From Vitrella brassicaformis (taxonomy: Eukaryota; Sar; Vitrellaceae), in contig CDMY01000506.1 in NCBI GenBank assembly GCA_001179505.1, positions 4,633 to 55,416 on the forward strand: a DNA stretch of 50,784 bases, read 5' to 3'. This document shows positions 1-11,125 of the stretch, piece by piece. Under the pieces are notes generated by a model that was given only the letters and a program-made list of their open reading frames with translations, was not told where the DNA came from and made no database searches. Both the position numbers and the translations under genes were made by a program. Every line of letters begins with the position of its first letter. Position 1 is the stretch's first letter.

Positions 1-250
1 CCTCGGTGAGATAGGCGCCGAGCCGCTGCACCTTCCTGAAGAGCTCCCTGTATGTGAACACCTCGGCCGGCTCCCCATTGCCGTCGAGCCATGTGATGGC
101 GGGATGCTGTGGTATCTCATCCGCCCACTTGGCGAGGGCTGTGCCGAATGCCGACGCCCCATAAAGCTGGTGCAGCTGTGAGAGATCATGAGAGATTGGT
201 CGGGGAGGGACCTCCATAGCGCTGATCGATGTGCTGTGAGTGTCGGCCAT
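1..250 (-). CDS. AMP-binding (acyl-CoA synthetase type) protein, N-terminus, partial
   Basis: The first 83 codons run off the left edge. The start is the ATG whose complement is at 248-250; it is the first ATG after an in-frame stop near 330. The visible residues resemble the extreme N-terminus of ANL-superfamily adenylating enzymes: a helix region (QLYGASAF, ALAKWADEIPQHPAITWLD) followed by the TYREL segment and an RLGAYL helix, as in 'P..PAl.....TY.EL...a..lA..L'. Such enzymes activate a carboxylic acid as an acyl-adenylate. Long-chain acyl-CoA ligase, fatty-acyl-AMP ligase and an NRPS/PKS loading module cannot be told apart here because the core P-loop and hinge motifs lie outside the window. 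No intron is seen in this piece. Confidence 0.6.
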   Translation of the reverse strand, partial: MADTHSTSISAMEVPPRPISHDLSQLHQLYGASAFGTALAKWADEIPQHPAITWLDGNGEPAEVFTYRELFRKVQRLGAYLTE

Positions 251-1038
251 GCCACGAAGTCCAGAGCGAGCGCAGCTGGGCTGCTTCCAGACACGACGCA
301 GCAGCGAGCCGATGCGGTCTTGCCTGCCGTTTCAAGGGAACGAGGACAGACAGCGAGTTCGCGGACCATAGAGAGGAGGGAGACCGCCGTCTTGAAGTTC
401 GATCTGTGATGGATAAGTCGGGATGGCTGGTGCAGGGGGGCCTTGAAGGCGGCGGCTGCGGAGAGGGTGAGCAGCAGAGATGGGAGCAGCCGGAGAGGAG
501 GAGGGCAGGCGTCAGCAAAGGGATCGGTCCGCCAGCGCCTCCTCGGCGGCTGCATGGCAGAAGCTGGTGACGCAGCCCTCTCCGTGGAGTGCCAGCGCTG
601 CCTAATGGACGGTATCATTTATATACAGATCTCCAATATGTTGGAGCTTGTGATGAGTTGGTCGCCTAGGGTGCTCCCTGAAACCGCTGCTGCGGAAGGA
701 AAGCACGAACGCTCCGTACGGAATTGGACATCGTATGCACTTGACATGCACTAACGTCCATCTGTATGCACCAACAACGTCCGCAGTCCGATGGACATTA
801 AGTGATTGATAGACAACATAACATAAAGCCATCTGTCTGTGTGTCTGTGTGTCTGTGTCTGTGTGTCTGTGTGCCTAGGTGCCTGCCTGCCTGCCTGCCT
901 GCCTGCAGTCAGTCAGTCAGTCAGACAGACAGCACATTAACTAACGTGCCCAGCCACTGACTGCCCCATTGATTGATTCATCTCATCTACTGTACTGGTG
1001 GTCTTGCCCAGCACGTGCCAGCCAGCCAGCCAGCCAAC
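251..1038. other. intergenic, microsatellite-rich
   Basis: This is the upstream region of the AMP-binding gene and the 3' flank of the next minus-strand gene. I see no convincing coding exon. It contains compound simple repeats at about 834-935 (TCTGTGTG, then CCTG, then AGTC/AGAC units). Confidence 0.5.
834..935. repeat. compound microsatellite (TCTGTG)n/(CCTG)n/(AGTC)n
   Basis: Three consecutive tetra- to octanucleotide tracts are visible by eye: TGTCTGTG repeats, about six CCTG units, then AGTC and AGAC units. Confidence 0.9.
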
Positions 1039-2955
1039 CTAAACACATGCAGACGGAAGACAGAAAGCCCTCTGCCAGCGTGGCGTATCATCCCTATCAG
1101 GGTCCCCCCATCGTGTGATATCATCACTCACATCTATGGCGTCTGTCCGTCGAGAAGGATGAGTGCGAAGGGGCCAAATGACCGCCGGGCCAGCCATGCC
1201 GAGCGCCGGTACCTGACCGGGAAGGGGTCGCCTGGGTTGCCCACCGGCTGCTCCGTAGTCCCCAGACTGACATTCACTGCCGCAGCACACGGACAGAAGG
1301 GCCTGCTTGCACGAGACGCCGTTGGCTTTGCCCTTGCCCTCCCTCCGCTCACCGGTCTGACGGTCGTCAGGACCGATGATGAGGCAGATCGATGCGATGA
1401 ACGGGTCGTCGAAGGCCGTCAGCAGGTGGACCTGACACGCAATCCCACCGGGCCCCTCCTCCGTCATGACGGCTGTACATCCCTCCAGAGATGTGCGGGG
1501 CGACCGCGTCAGCAGGCCGTCCAAATAACCGCCCCTCGCCCCACTGCATACACACACGCACACATACATGGAAACAAGGACGGAGAACACTCTGCTTCTC
1601 CCATGTATGACGCTACGTCCCGTTCCCCCACACGACGTACCGATCGATGTTGATCTCCGTGGCGTGGATATCGACGCCACCGCTCGTGTAGTGGCGGGTA
1701 ATCATGGCCACGATGAAGGCGCTCAGCGATGCGGAGGTGAATTCACCCCCGCCTGCCACCCACTCTCCGTCCTCCTCGGCGTCATACGCGATGGTCGATC
1801 GGACGGGCGGGTCGTCGTGCTTCATGTGCTGTTGGAACGGGTGCTGCTGGAAGGGATGCACGTGATCGGTGGGGAGGGGTGGGTTGAGGGTGAGGGCGAA
1901 CTCGTGCTCGTCGCGGATGGCGCGGATCTCATTGCTGGCGGGATCGTGGAACAGCTCGAAGGTGCCGTCCTGCTGGCCATCAGCGCGGCAAAAGACCACG
2001 TGCCGACCGACAATCAACCACTGGGCTGCCACACGGGGCATCGACAAGTAGGCCTGACACACACACAGATGCAGACGCATGGCAGATGATGCACCCTATT
2101 CTCCCCCTCTTGTGTGAGATGCTCACCATCTTTGTGTCGTGCTTCTGCAGGTCTCCGGCGTCGATGGGGATGGGCAGCTGACAGTACCCATACTGTGCCG
2201 CCAGTCACAGCCCTTTTCCCACCTCGCCCCAGCGGCCGCCCTCCTCCATCAGCCACAGGGCCTCCACCACACCGCCGTCACCCAGCTGGGGAGCGAGCCG
2301 CACCACACCCGTCAGACCCGCCTTGTCAATGGCGTCGGTCAGTCGGCTGCGGAGGGCATCTCGGATGTGGCTCTTGATCAGTCGCGCGGTCGTCCTGAGG
2401 CGGCCCACGCCCGGCAGGTCTGTGGATGTCTGCAAACGAGCCACGGCGTCGGCCGGGAGGTCCTCCAACTTGGCCTGACCAAGGCAAACGAACACACAAC
2501 AGACACGCGGTTGGTGACACACGATTGGCGAATCACTCCCGTGTATCGTGTGACGGTTGGCTGACCGATGCGTCAGTGCGCGGCTGAGGGAAGGTGGCCG
2601 ACTTGACAAGCGCCTTCAGCGTGGCCTTCAGCTTGGCATACTGCTGCAATGCGGCTATCATGTGAAGCGAACAATCCTGCATGCGTGACAAACACGCAGC
2701 AGGGGCATGTGCGTCTGCCCTTGTTCTGCCGATGTCGCTTCGTGAGTGCTGCCTGCCTCTGGAGGTGCGTACCTGCGATGAGAGTGCTGATGGGTCCAGT
2801 GCGGACAGGCGGTACATCAGACAGCTGATCTGCATGAGAAGAGAAAACAAGCGTGGCCTGCCTTCCGGTGAGGCTGCCGATGGATCAATTCCATGATTGC
2901 TGACCTCCGAATGCTCCTGTTCGAGCCCAGTCATGGTGGGAGCCCGCATCACCAT
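1039..2955 (-). CDS. unrecognised protein, 7 exons, about 484 aa
   Basis: Exons on the minus strand: 2905-2955, 2773-2829, 2566-2676, 2223-2474, 2127-2192, 1641-2053 and 1039-1543. All phases agree, giving 485 codons with stop. The first ATG (complement at 2953-2955) begins MVMRAPTMTGLEQEHSE. The central part has a helix-rich stretch (AALQQYAKLKATLKALVKSA) and a region ending YGYCQLPIPIDAGDLQKHD. A large exon carries VVFCRADGQQDGTFELFHD and a His/Gln-rich patch (HVHPFQQHPFQQH). The C-terminus is basic. I do not recognise the family and assign no function. The intron at 2193-2222 would be only 30 nt (see findings). The gene is divergent from the BTB-like gene, with 145 bp between the two ATGs. 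Confidence 0.6.
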
Positions 2956-3100
2956 TTTTCTCCTCCCTTCTCCCCTCAAGCGTTACTCGACCAGCCCTAC
3001 ACCCTGGCGGTAATTTCGCTTCTGTTTGAGCCTTTGAAGGGCAGTGGAGGCCTGCTGGCGCGTAGTTAGAGTCAGGTGTCGCAGCATCTCTGTCGGCGTC
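2956..3100. promoter_or_regulatory. short head-to-head intergenic region
   Basis: 145 bp separate the ATGs of two divergently read genes, so any promoter elements must be shared or overlapping. No TATA-like box stands out. Confidence 0.4.
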
Positions 3101-5228
3101 ATGTCTGCGAGTCAGCCCATCTCGGTCAAGTTCGAGGGCTCTGAGGACACTCTGACCATATCAGAGGCCGTGGCGCAGCAGTACACCTTCTTCCAAGCCG
3201 TAAGGAACCGATCATGGCACTGCATGTGCTGCTGGGTGCAAGATCTGACTGCCTTCGTGTGTGTGTTGTGCTCCAGTTGGTGGACGGCGGTTTCCAGGAG
3301 TCGGCTGAGCGGACAGTGACGCTCAAGGAAATCTCTAGGCCAATCGCTGCCGTCGTGCTGCAGACGAGGAATGACATGCTGAGAAGTGTCACGCGAGAGG
3401 TACGCGCTTCAAGCAATAGATAGAAGGATGCCATTCATTCATTCATCTGTGTGGTGTGCGTAGACTATGTTGGAGTGTTTGGCAGCCCTCGATTTCCTGG
3501 ACCCGAAAGACAAGCCCAAGCTGCTGGACGGAATCAGCAAGAAGGTGAGTGGACACACACGGAAGGAGAGAGGGAGGGAGGGAGGGCAGGCAGACGTAGC
3601 AGTCGGTGTCGTGTGTTGTGTCTTCTGCAATGTGTCAGATCCTGCGGAACCGGTGGCAGGAAGAAGGGCGCCTCTGTCGCAGGATACTGGACATGGCCTT
3701 CAAGAGACCCCTCATTCGGTAAGGAACGAACCTTTTTGACTGATCCCTGCAATGCATGTGCATGTCACTTGCCGCGTGTGTCGTCCCTCGATTGATTGAT
3801 TCAACAGGGATCTGCTTAGCAGCAGCCCTGAGCTGACGCAAGCGTGTGCGCCCTACTTGGTGGAGAGTGGCAGCCGGGTGGCCGCGCAGTGGACGGCAAC
3901 GGCATCTGGCGAGGAGGGCAATGATGGCAGTATGAGGGGCTTCGTTGTCGACGTGCTGCAGCGCCTGAATAGTCTGATCGAGGACGGCACGTGTGTGGTC
4001 AAGCTCGATACCCTCAAGCGCTTCCTCACTGAGGCCACGGCCAGCACCAACTTCAACGAAGCGGTACACACACTTGGTTGGGGTGGGATGTGTGGCCAGA
4101 CGAACACATGAGGGTGTCTGCAACAGGCAGCTGCGACATTCGAGACGGAGAAGATGGCCTTCGACTGTGAGATTCGAGTGGCCAACCCCGGCCGCTCGAC
4201 AACCACCGCGAAAGGCTTCACCGTGGGACTGCAGTCGTCTCCGGACTCATGCAAGGGGTTGGGCAGGCACCGGATAACCGAAGACCCAGAGGACGCCGAC
4301 GACGACGAACCCAGCGATGGCAAGCTCCTGAGGAAGGTCCGCCGCATAGAGGTGTCTACTCTTCCGTCGAAGCGCCACAATGAGGCCCTATTCTGCTACT
4401 CGTTCCGCACGAGCTACTCCATCGACTGTGGTGACGACAAGACGATCAATGAGGAGGACAATAACATTGCAATGGACCACGTCGACCCTGAGACAGACGC
4501 ATCTATGCACATGTTCAGCCTCGGGGTGCTGGGCAGCGGAGAGCGTATGGGCGTCACTCATGTATTTCCATTCAAACACCACGATGCATTCAGTGACAGG
4601 GAGACGAAAACCAAGGACATCCAGGCCACAGTGACGATCCGCCAGCTTCCCATGAGGTGCGTGGCTGTAGGACACTCCATGGATGAATGGATGGATGGAT
4701 GGTGTGGTGTGATGTGGTGGTGTTCAGGTGCCTCGTGCTGTACTGCCTGCGGCTGATGATCATGGAGGGACACTGGGATGACATTCAGGCCATGGGCAGC
4801 GCCATTACGGACCAGGTAGCTGTAGTATCGACAAGTGGCCTCACAAGACAGAAATGCCACTTCCCTGGTCATTCGCGCAGGTGTCTGCTTGTATGGCTGC
4901 CTATCTGGCCCGCGTCAAGGCGCCGGGTGTGTCTCCTCTGCGTGTGCTGACGTCATGGCTAGCCGGGAGAGAGCCTAGCATGCCCCTGCACGACTTCTCA
5001 TTTGCCCAAATCTGCAGGGCGGCGGTCACTGAGGACGTCTTCAACGCCCACCGCAGTGATGTTGTCCCCTTCATTCGGACTGTGGGTCGCCTCGGCCCTC
5101 TGGGCATGCTTGTCGATCATGCAGACGGCTTGATGGCCACCATCCTGGCGTCGATCCTGGAGGACAGCGGGTGTGATGCGGTGGGGGAGGGAGGGAGGCC
5201 ACACAAAAGACGCAGGGTGGAGCTGTAG
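3101..5228 (+). CDS. BTB/POZ (Skp1/Elongin-C fold) protein, 8 exons, about 534 aa
   Basis: Exons: 3101-3199, 3277-3399, 3464-3544, 3639-3718, 3808-4063, 4127-4656, 4728-4815 and 4881-5228. All phases fit. Residues 5-100 look like a Skp1/Elongin-C type BTB fold: a beta start (ISVKFEGSEDTLTIS), a helix, an 'LVDGGFQESAERTVTLKEIS' segment in place of the '...V.L.eI....l..v' strand, and LECLAALDFLD at the site of the 'ELL.AANFLD' helix. The rest (about 400 aa) is unfamiliar, with an acidic patch (EDADDDEPSDG) and a C-terminal nuclear-type basic tail (KRRRVEL). BTB proteins of this kind usually bridge substrates to cullin ligases; that role is inference. The start is the ATG that opens directly into the BTB beta strand. 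Confidence 0.7.
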
Positions 5229-5775
5229 AGACGGATAGACGGCGAGATAGAGAGAGAGACCGATAGAAGGTGACAACTGGCGTTTGTGATTAGTGTGTAG
5301 ATAGACTCGTTGCTGATCAGTAGAGACAGACAGATTTATGTGTCAGCTGATTGGTATCGCAAGTGTGCGTGGACAACTCACCGACACATCAATGGCTCAC
5401 GAAACCGACGTGAGCGCGTGACGTATTACAGAGCCTTGAGCCCAAAGGGGCCGTCCTAGTTCAATTTGCCAGTCTTTCAATGAACGATAGCTGTGGTACT
5501 GCACTGCAGACGACGGGGAACGAAACAGAGACGACGCTATGATACATGGACTGATCGGTCAGTCCTGACCGACCTACCCACGATGGCTGACATGTACATA
5601 AAACACATACGTACCTACACACACACAAACAACTGTCGTGCTGCAAATAAACACAACAAAGCTGCACGAAAAAGGGCGCCACAAAAAGGATAAGTACACC
5701 TCATCACATACATGTCTCCAACGCACCAGCGCGTCAGTAAGGAAAGACCCACGCATCAAGACCATCTGTCGTCCA
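5229..5775. other. intergenic between convergent genes
   Basis: 3' flanks of the BTB-like and FKBP-like genes. I see no coding exon or RNA gene. It contains short AC-rich and AGAC-rich patches only. Confidence 0.5.
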
Positions 5776-6693
5776 TCAGCAGTCATCACAGCCGCCCCCG
5801 CAGCCACAGGCGCGTATAGACGACAGCGAATAGTAATCAAGCAACTCTATGTCGGCAAATATCTGTGTGTGTGTGATGGTCGCACTCGGCGGCACAACGT
5901 ATTGACGTCTCTCCCCTCTGCGCATGTCCGCGAAGGCATCCTTGATCCAGTCTTTGAAGTCGCGTAGGTCGTGGCGAATGTAACTCCAGCGGTAGGATTG
6001 ATGGCCCTCATCGAAGCCGGTTTCCCACTCGTAATGGTTGTATAGGACCTGGTCATCGTCCGTTGGCTTGCCACCGTGTCCCTCGTGGATTGTTTTGTAG
6101 CGCACCCCAGACGGCAGCCGATTGAAGCCTTGTGCGTCCCACACACTGACAAAAGAAAGAAACCAAGGGCGTATGAGCCACATGTAAGTACGTAATGAGT
6201 GGCTGTTGGTCTGGTCTGTCTATCTTACTCGAACGCTGCACCGGGGAAGAACTTGATGTGATGCCAATCTGCCGCTTGGATGCGGTGGCGGTCGCCGTGT
6301 ACAGACACGTCGAACCCACCGATGTGGCCGTCAGCATCAGCAGCGGCCGGATAGACGTGATGGCCATCGAATACACCGATGGGCTTGTGGGTCCTCATCG
6401 AATACACCGTCGGGCGCTCAGCCACACCTGCAGCCCACACAGGCACGCAGACACGCGCACGCACACAGATGCACCATGACGGGTCGCTGCAGCACTAACT
6501 GTGCGCTGTTTGTTTCCTTCCCTGTCATGCATTGCATGCTTGCTCACTCACTCTGTGCATGTTGTGTCGTCTTCCCTTCCGGCAGCGTATGGATGCGGCT
6601 CATGCGGCTGGCCCAGGCCGCCTCGGGCAGCTGGAAGCCGCTGATGCCATGGCCTAGCAGGGCCAAACCAACGACAGCAGGAAAGACTCTCAT
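5776..6693 (-). CDS. divergent FKBP-type peptidyl-prolyl isomerase with signal-like leader, 236 aa
   Basis: Exons: 6552-6693, 6229-6427 and 5776-6145, in consistent phase. Exon 1 encodes a signal-peptide-like leader (MRVFPAVVGLALLGHGISGF) with Phe after a small-residue site, then a Ser/Arg stretch. This resembles the bipartite leaders of complex-plastid proteins, so plastid targeting is inferred. Exon 3 holds an FKBP domain: LPSGVRYKTIHEG aligns with 'LpSGl.Y.vi..G', then GFDEG at the conserved 'FD' position, DFKDWIKDAFADM at the 'vI.GW.eal..M' helix, a YVVPP strand, and FADIELLDYY at the terminal 'FdVeLL' strand. The usual 'vHY.G.l.dGt.FDsS' segment is altered (LYNHYEWETGFDEG), so activity may be weak. 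The C-terminal tail is Cys/Gly-rich (CGCGGGCDDC). Confidence 0.7.
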
Positions 6694-7263
6694 CGCAGCA
6701 ACAGTGCACGATGTCCTGTCCTGCGCCGCCTTTGCACCGGCCCTGACGCACGCAGACGTCAGATCTTTGTCTGCACTGGTGTAGTGGCCACTCTGGTGCC
6801 TCTCAAATGCGCAGATCTTGAAAAAGATGATTTGGGAAGATTGACCTTTCCTAAGCTCGCAGAGTCGGCCGGTTCTCTCTTGGCGCTGATGGTTTAGTTT
6901 TCGTTTCCTTGTCCATTGATCTATTCGCCTTCGTGCATGCAGCTGCTGAAAGCCGGCGTGTCTGCACTCATCTGAAAAAAAAGCCTATGCGTCATCCCTG
7001 GGCCAGTACCAGCTGTCTCGTCTCAGGTCAGGCATCAGGTCCGGTGTACGTGGAAAAAAGCATGCAGGTGGCCCACCTACCTACTGATAAACGTGGACAA
7101 GCAGAACAGTGTCACGTCGCGTCAACACCAATACAATGCATGTCGATGAATGAAAAAAGTGGCAGGCACCTACAAAAGATCCACGTGCACGTGTGCACAT
7201 CCATGTACGTCCAACACGGCAATGTGTTGGGGAGAAGGCTGAGCAGGGGACATATCATCTCTC
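6694..7263. other. intergenic
   Basis: 570 bp between two minus-strand genes: the 5' flank of the FKBP-like gene and the 3' flank of the P450 gene. No supported coding exon was seen. Confidence 0.5.
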
Positions 7264-10200
7264 TCATGTCCGTCTGATGGGCCTGACCTCCAAGCCGCGT
7301 GGCTTGTACCTGAATGCAATGGACGGAGGCAGGGAGGAGACACCACACCCATCGTGGGCATTGGCGTGGCTCGTTTGTGTGCCTCTCTCCCTCCCTCCCT
7401 CCCTCCCTTAAGGTTACGTGATCGAGAAATACGGCTCGGGCGGCTTCGTCACCTCAAAGACAAAGCGGCTGAACAGGGCCGCCATCGTCAAGCGAACCTG
7501 ACCAGACAGACGAACAGACAATCCACACACACACACACACACAGTTGAGTGAGTGACAACCGTATACATGTGCTGTCTGATGTGTCAGAATGACTGGCTG
7601 ACCTCGATCATGGCCAGATTGGAGCCGATGCTGGTGGGTGGACGCCACAGAAAGAAACACACCCACACAGGGCAGTGTTTGTTCCATTCAGATGTGGATG
7701 GTCTGTCTTGGGCTGGTGACTGACTGACTGACTGACCATGATCTTGGCGGGATGCTGAACGGCAGGAACGTCTTGTTGTAGAGCTTCAGCTCCTCCTCGG
7801 TCGCCTCCAGCCAACGCTCTGGGCGAAACACCTTGCCGTCGCCCCATCTGACCACACACACACACACGCCCCGACACGGACAGGGACACATGAGACCCAG
7901 GAGTGTAGTGTGTTCGCGTGTATGCCTCTGTCTGTGTCGCGCCTCACATTCTGTCGTCTCTCATTCCGGCCAGAATGGGCGTGCCAATTTCGCATCCGCC
8001 AGGAATCCAATAGTCCACGCCGCGGGAGGTGACCTTGATGCCGCCCTCAGTCTTGCGGAAGCTCCCATTCGACGCAACGGGTGTGCTGACAGACAGACAG
8101 ACAGACAGACGTCACAATGCACACACGGACGGGTGTGTGTGTGCGTGTGGGTGTGGTCGGTTTCGGCATCTGGCTTACAGTCTGAGGATCTCTTTGATGC
8201 ACGCGTTGAAGTAGGGCAGCTGACTCAGCTCCTCGTAGGTGGGCAGCTGACCCGCGAAGCTGGCACCATCCAGCTCCTGAACACCAGACAAACATAACAC
8301 GATTTCACACTTGAAGATCGCTCTATCATCCATCCATCCATCAGGCTGAGTGACCTGTTGCATTTTCTTGAGGACTTGTGGGTTGGTGGAGAGGTGGTAA
8401 ATGCCCCAAGAGATGGTGTAGCCCGTCGTGTCGTGCCTGCATCCATCAATGGACACATGGAATGAATGAATACATCATGAACAGCAGCGCTCGCCTCGCC
8501 AGCTGGAGCACACGCGTGTGCCTATTGTACGTGTATGTCTATCTATCTATCTACCCACCCGGCCCACAGCAGGTTGTAGATGTCGCAGATCTTCTCGAAC
8601 TCACTACACAGACACACACACACACACACACACACATTCAGACACCAGACGACGAACGCATCGCATGAGGTTGTTTGTATGTATTGCTATCTGTGTGTGT
8701 GGCTGAGTCACTGACGACGGGTAGGGAGCCTTGTGGATGTATGCGATGACCGACGTGGTCTGCAGACCAACCACCCCACCCAAACACACAGACAGACACA
8801 CACATGCGCACGCCCACACACCCACTGCACAGCGGCCATGCTTCTCACGTACGTCTCGTTTGTCGGGCGGTGTGTCGAGATAGTTCCTGTAGATCTTGTT
8901 GCACACGTGGCGGAACAGCCGCAGGGCCTTGTAGTACTTGCGCACATGACTCAGCCAGAACATGTAAGGCCTGCACATACACGGCGTACGCCAGCACATA
9001 GGAAGGAAGGCGATTCTCTGACCATGCGATGTGGGGTGGATGCGTGTGTACCTGAGTGGGACCAGGACGGTGCATCTGGTTTCGTAAAAGATGACTTCGA
9101 TTGCGTCCAGCACGGCCAACGCCTCGCCATTGCGCTTCTCGTCGAATGCGTGCAACGGATAGCTGACACACAGACACACAGGCCACACACCGGACACGAA
9201 TGAATGAATGAATGAACGAGCGGATGAGCTCTCGTGGGCACATACTTGAATGCGACTTCCCCGATCATGTCGAGAGTGAAGCGGGTGGCCCACTCGGGCA
9301 TGTTGATGGACTCGCCCTGCTCGGCCGCGCCATCGATGGCCTTGCAGAAATCGCCGATCACACGGTGGTAGATGGGCGTCTTGCTCACGAGGGTCTTGGT
9401 GCTGAGCCAAACAGGACACACACGAAACGACGACCATGGAGTCATCTCTCCGTCTGCCTCTCTGTCTGTCTGTCTGTCTGTCTGTCCCACTGCCCTTGCT
9501 ACATACGAGAATGCCGGGCTGAGGGCCTTCCTAATCGCATGCCAATTCTCGCCAGCCGTCTGCACAAGATCAGGAAGGAAGAATTGGCATGTCTTGTCTG
9601 CCTGTCTGTGTCGGTGGACTAGCTCAGGTTACCTTGCGCGTGATGATGCTCAACGTGGAGGTGAGGGCATTCTCCTTGAAGAGATCGAACGCGTGATACT
9701 TGTCGCTCTTGTCGAGGCCGTCGCTGCAAGAAGCGAGATAGGCATCCACTCCAGGAAGGGACGAATGCACAGATGACATGCAATCAGTGCATCTCACGGT
9801 CCGATGAGGGTGTCCCAGCAGGAGATGTCGGTACAGATGTATATCCTCTGGCCGAGGGGCAGCTGCAGGTAGAAAATGTCGCACCCGAGCTTGTCGCGCC
9901 ATTCCTCATGCCTGCACACACAATCACACCCCACACAGGGAGTGAGAGAGAGCCACGTGCATGTGCTTGTGGGCAATAAGCTTTCTGTGCAAGGCTGTGT
10001 GTGGAGGGGGGGGGGGGGCNNNNNNNNNNNNNNNNNNNNNNNNNNNNNNNNNNNNNNNNNNNNNNNNNNNNNNNNNNNNNNNNNNNNNNNNNNNNNNNNN
10101 NNNNNNNNNNNNNNNNNNNNNNNNNNNNNNNNNNNNNNNNNNNNNNNNNNNNNNNNNNNNNNNNNNNNNNNNNNNNNNNNNNNNNNNNNNNNNNNNNNNN

Positions 10201-10684
10201 NNNNNNNNNNNNNNNNNNNNNNNNNNNNNNNNNNNNNNNNNNNNNNNNNNNNNNNNNNNNNNNNNNNNNNNNNNNNNNNNNNNNNNNNNNNNNNNNNNNN
10301 NNNNNNNNNNNNNNNNNNNGGGGGGGGGGGGGCGCTTCTTACATGTGCGGCTCTTTGCCTGCCATCAAGTTCTTCCACATAGTCTCCATCGACGTCGGCA
10401 CGCCTACGAAAAGCACAGCACCATGCAATGACAGACAGTGATCAGTCTGCATGACTTGTGCGGCCATGCTCACGAGGGGGGTCACGCAGCTTTCGCCTCT
10501 CCTCTGCCGATATCTGGCGTGCGCCCTGCCGGCCGCCCTGCTTGCCATCCTTGGCTGCATGCTTGCGCCGCACCCGAATGAACTCCTCGAGGCCGACGAG
10601 GCAGACCACGCCGGCAGAGAGGGCGGCGACGAGGGGCAGCACGGAGGAGGCGGACTGGTCGAGGTTGGTGGTTGATGCCGGCAT
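7264..10684 (-). CDS. cytochrome P450 monooxygenase, 17 exons, about 528 aa
   Basis: A haem-thiolate monooxygenase, probably ER-anchored. Exons from the 5' end: 10474-10684, 10343-10403, 9798-9911, 9633-9723, 9507-9559, 9246-9401, 9052-9162, 8853-8970, 8716-8759, 8559-8603, 8355-8436, 8179-8276, 7948-8085, 7737-7847, 7603-7630, 7418-7497 and 7264-7309. Every junction keeps phase. The N-terminus has one membrane helix (LPLVAALSAGVVCLVG) followed by basic residues. P450 hallmarks in order: C-helix ENWHAIRKALSPAF, I-helix oxygen-binding AGHDTTGYT, K-helix ExxR as EILR, the FRPERW region, and the Cys-ligand loop FSIPPRSCIG built from two exons. In that loop the usual Gly of FxxGxRxCxG is Pro. The first N gap lies in the intron between exons 2 and 3. 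Phase and sequence join cleanly across it, but a lost exon cannot be excluded. Substrate unknown. Confidence 0.92.
8612..8636. repeat. (CA)n microsatellite in P450 intron
   Basis: About 12 CA units on the + strand, which are TG units on the sense strand of the P450 gene, just upstream of an acceptor. Confidence 0.9.
10020..10319. other. assembly gap, 300 N
   Basis: Exactly 300 N, flanked by G runs on both sides (GGGGGGGGGGGGGC and G12). The size is probably a placeholder. It lies within an intron of the P450 gene. Confidence 0.98.
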
Positions 10685-11125
10685 GATGTGATGACCGCCG
10701 CTCAATGTCAAGAACGCTCCTTGCTGATTGACGAGCCGCGAAAGATCTGCCAATTGGAAGTCACGGCGGAAAAATGAGCGGGTGGTGGCTTCCGCAGCAG
10801 CGGTTTCATGGAGCACCCTAGGCGGCCTGTCCCAACATGACACCACCGACATGCAACACAGACACGCAACACGCAGCACGCGGAGGGCAGAGGCAGCAAA
10901 CAGGTGGATATGCAATGCGCTGCGAACGACGGCAACATACATACGAGCAGGCACACCGTTGATCTGAAAATCCGGGACGCTGACGGGCTGAGCGGATGAG
11001 TCGAACCATTGGATGGTTGGTATTGTGTAACGAGACTCGTGTCGAGACTCCACGCACTTGAACTGTGCTGCAATCGTCACTCACTGTCCACAGCCTAGTC
11101 CACCGAATGCCCCTCTGTACACATA
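10685..11125. other. intergenic or possible extra 5' exon of the P450 gene
   Basis: 441 bp between the P450 start and the next minus-strand gene. An open minus-strand stretch reading SRYTIPTIQWFDSSAQ to INGVPA (about 10960-11080), followed by a GTATGTATG donor-like site and a TTGGCAG acceptor, could splice in phase to the P450 N-terminus. Because a typical membrane anchor starts at 10684, I treat this as leader sequence. Confidence 0.35.

Noticed and set aside
836-935. Regular repeat resembling a CRISPR array
   Set aside because: The units are 4-8 bp with no spacers, in an intron-rich eukaryotic context: a microsatellite.
10818-11084. Minus-strand frame upstream of the P450
   Set aside because: It could splice in phase to the P450, but the P450 already has a normal membrane anchor at its own ATG. 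Noted as leader.
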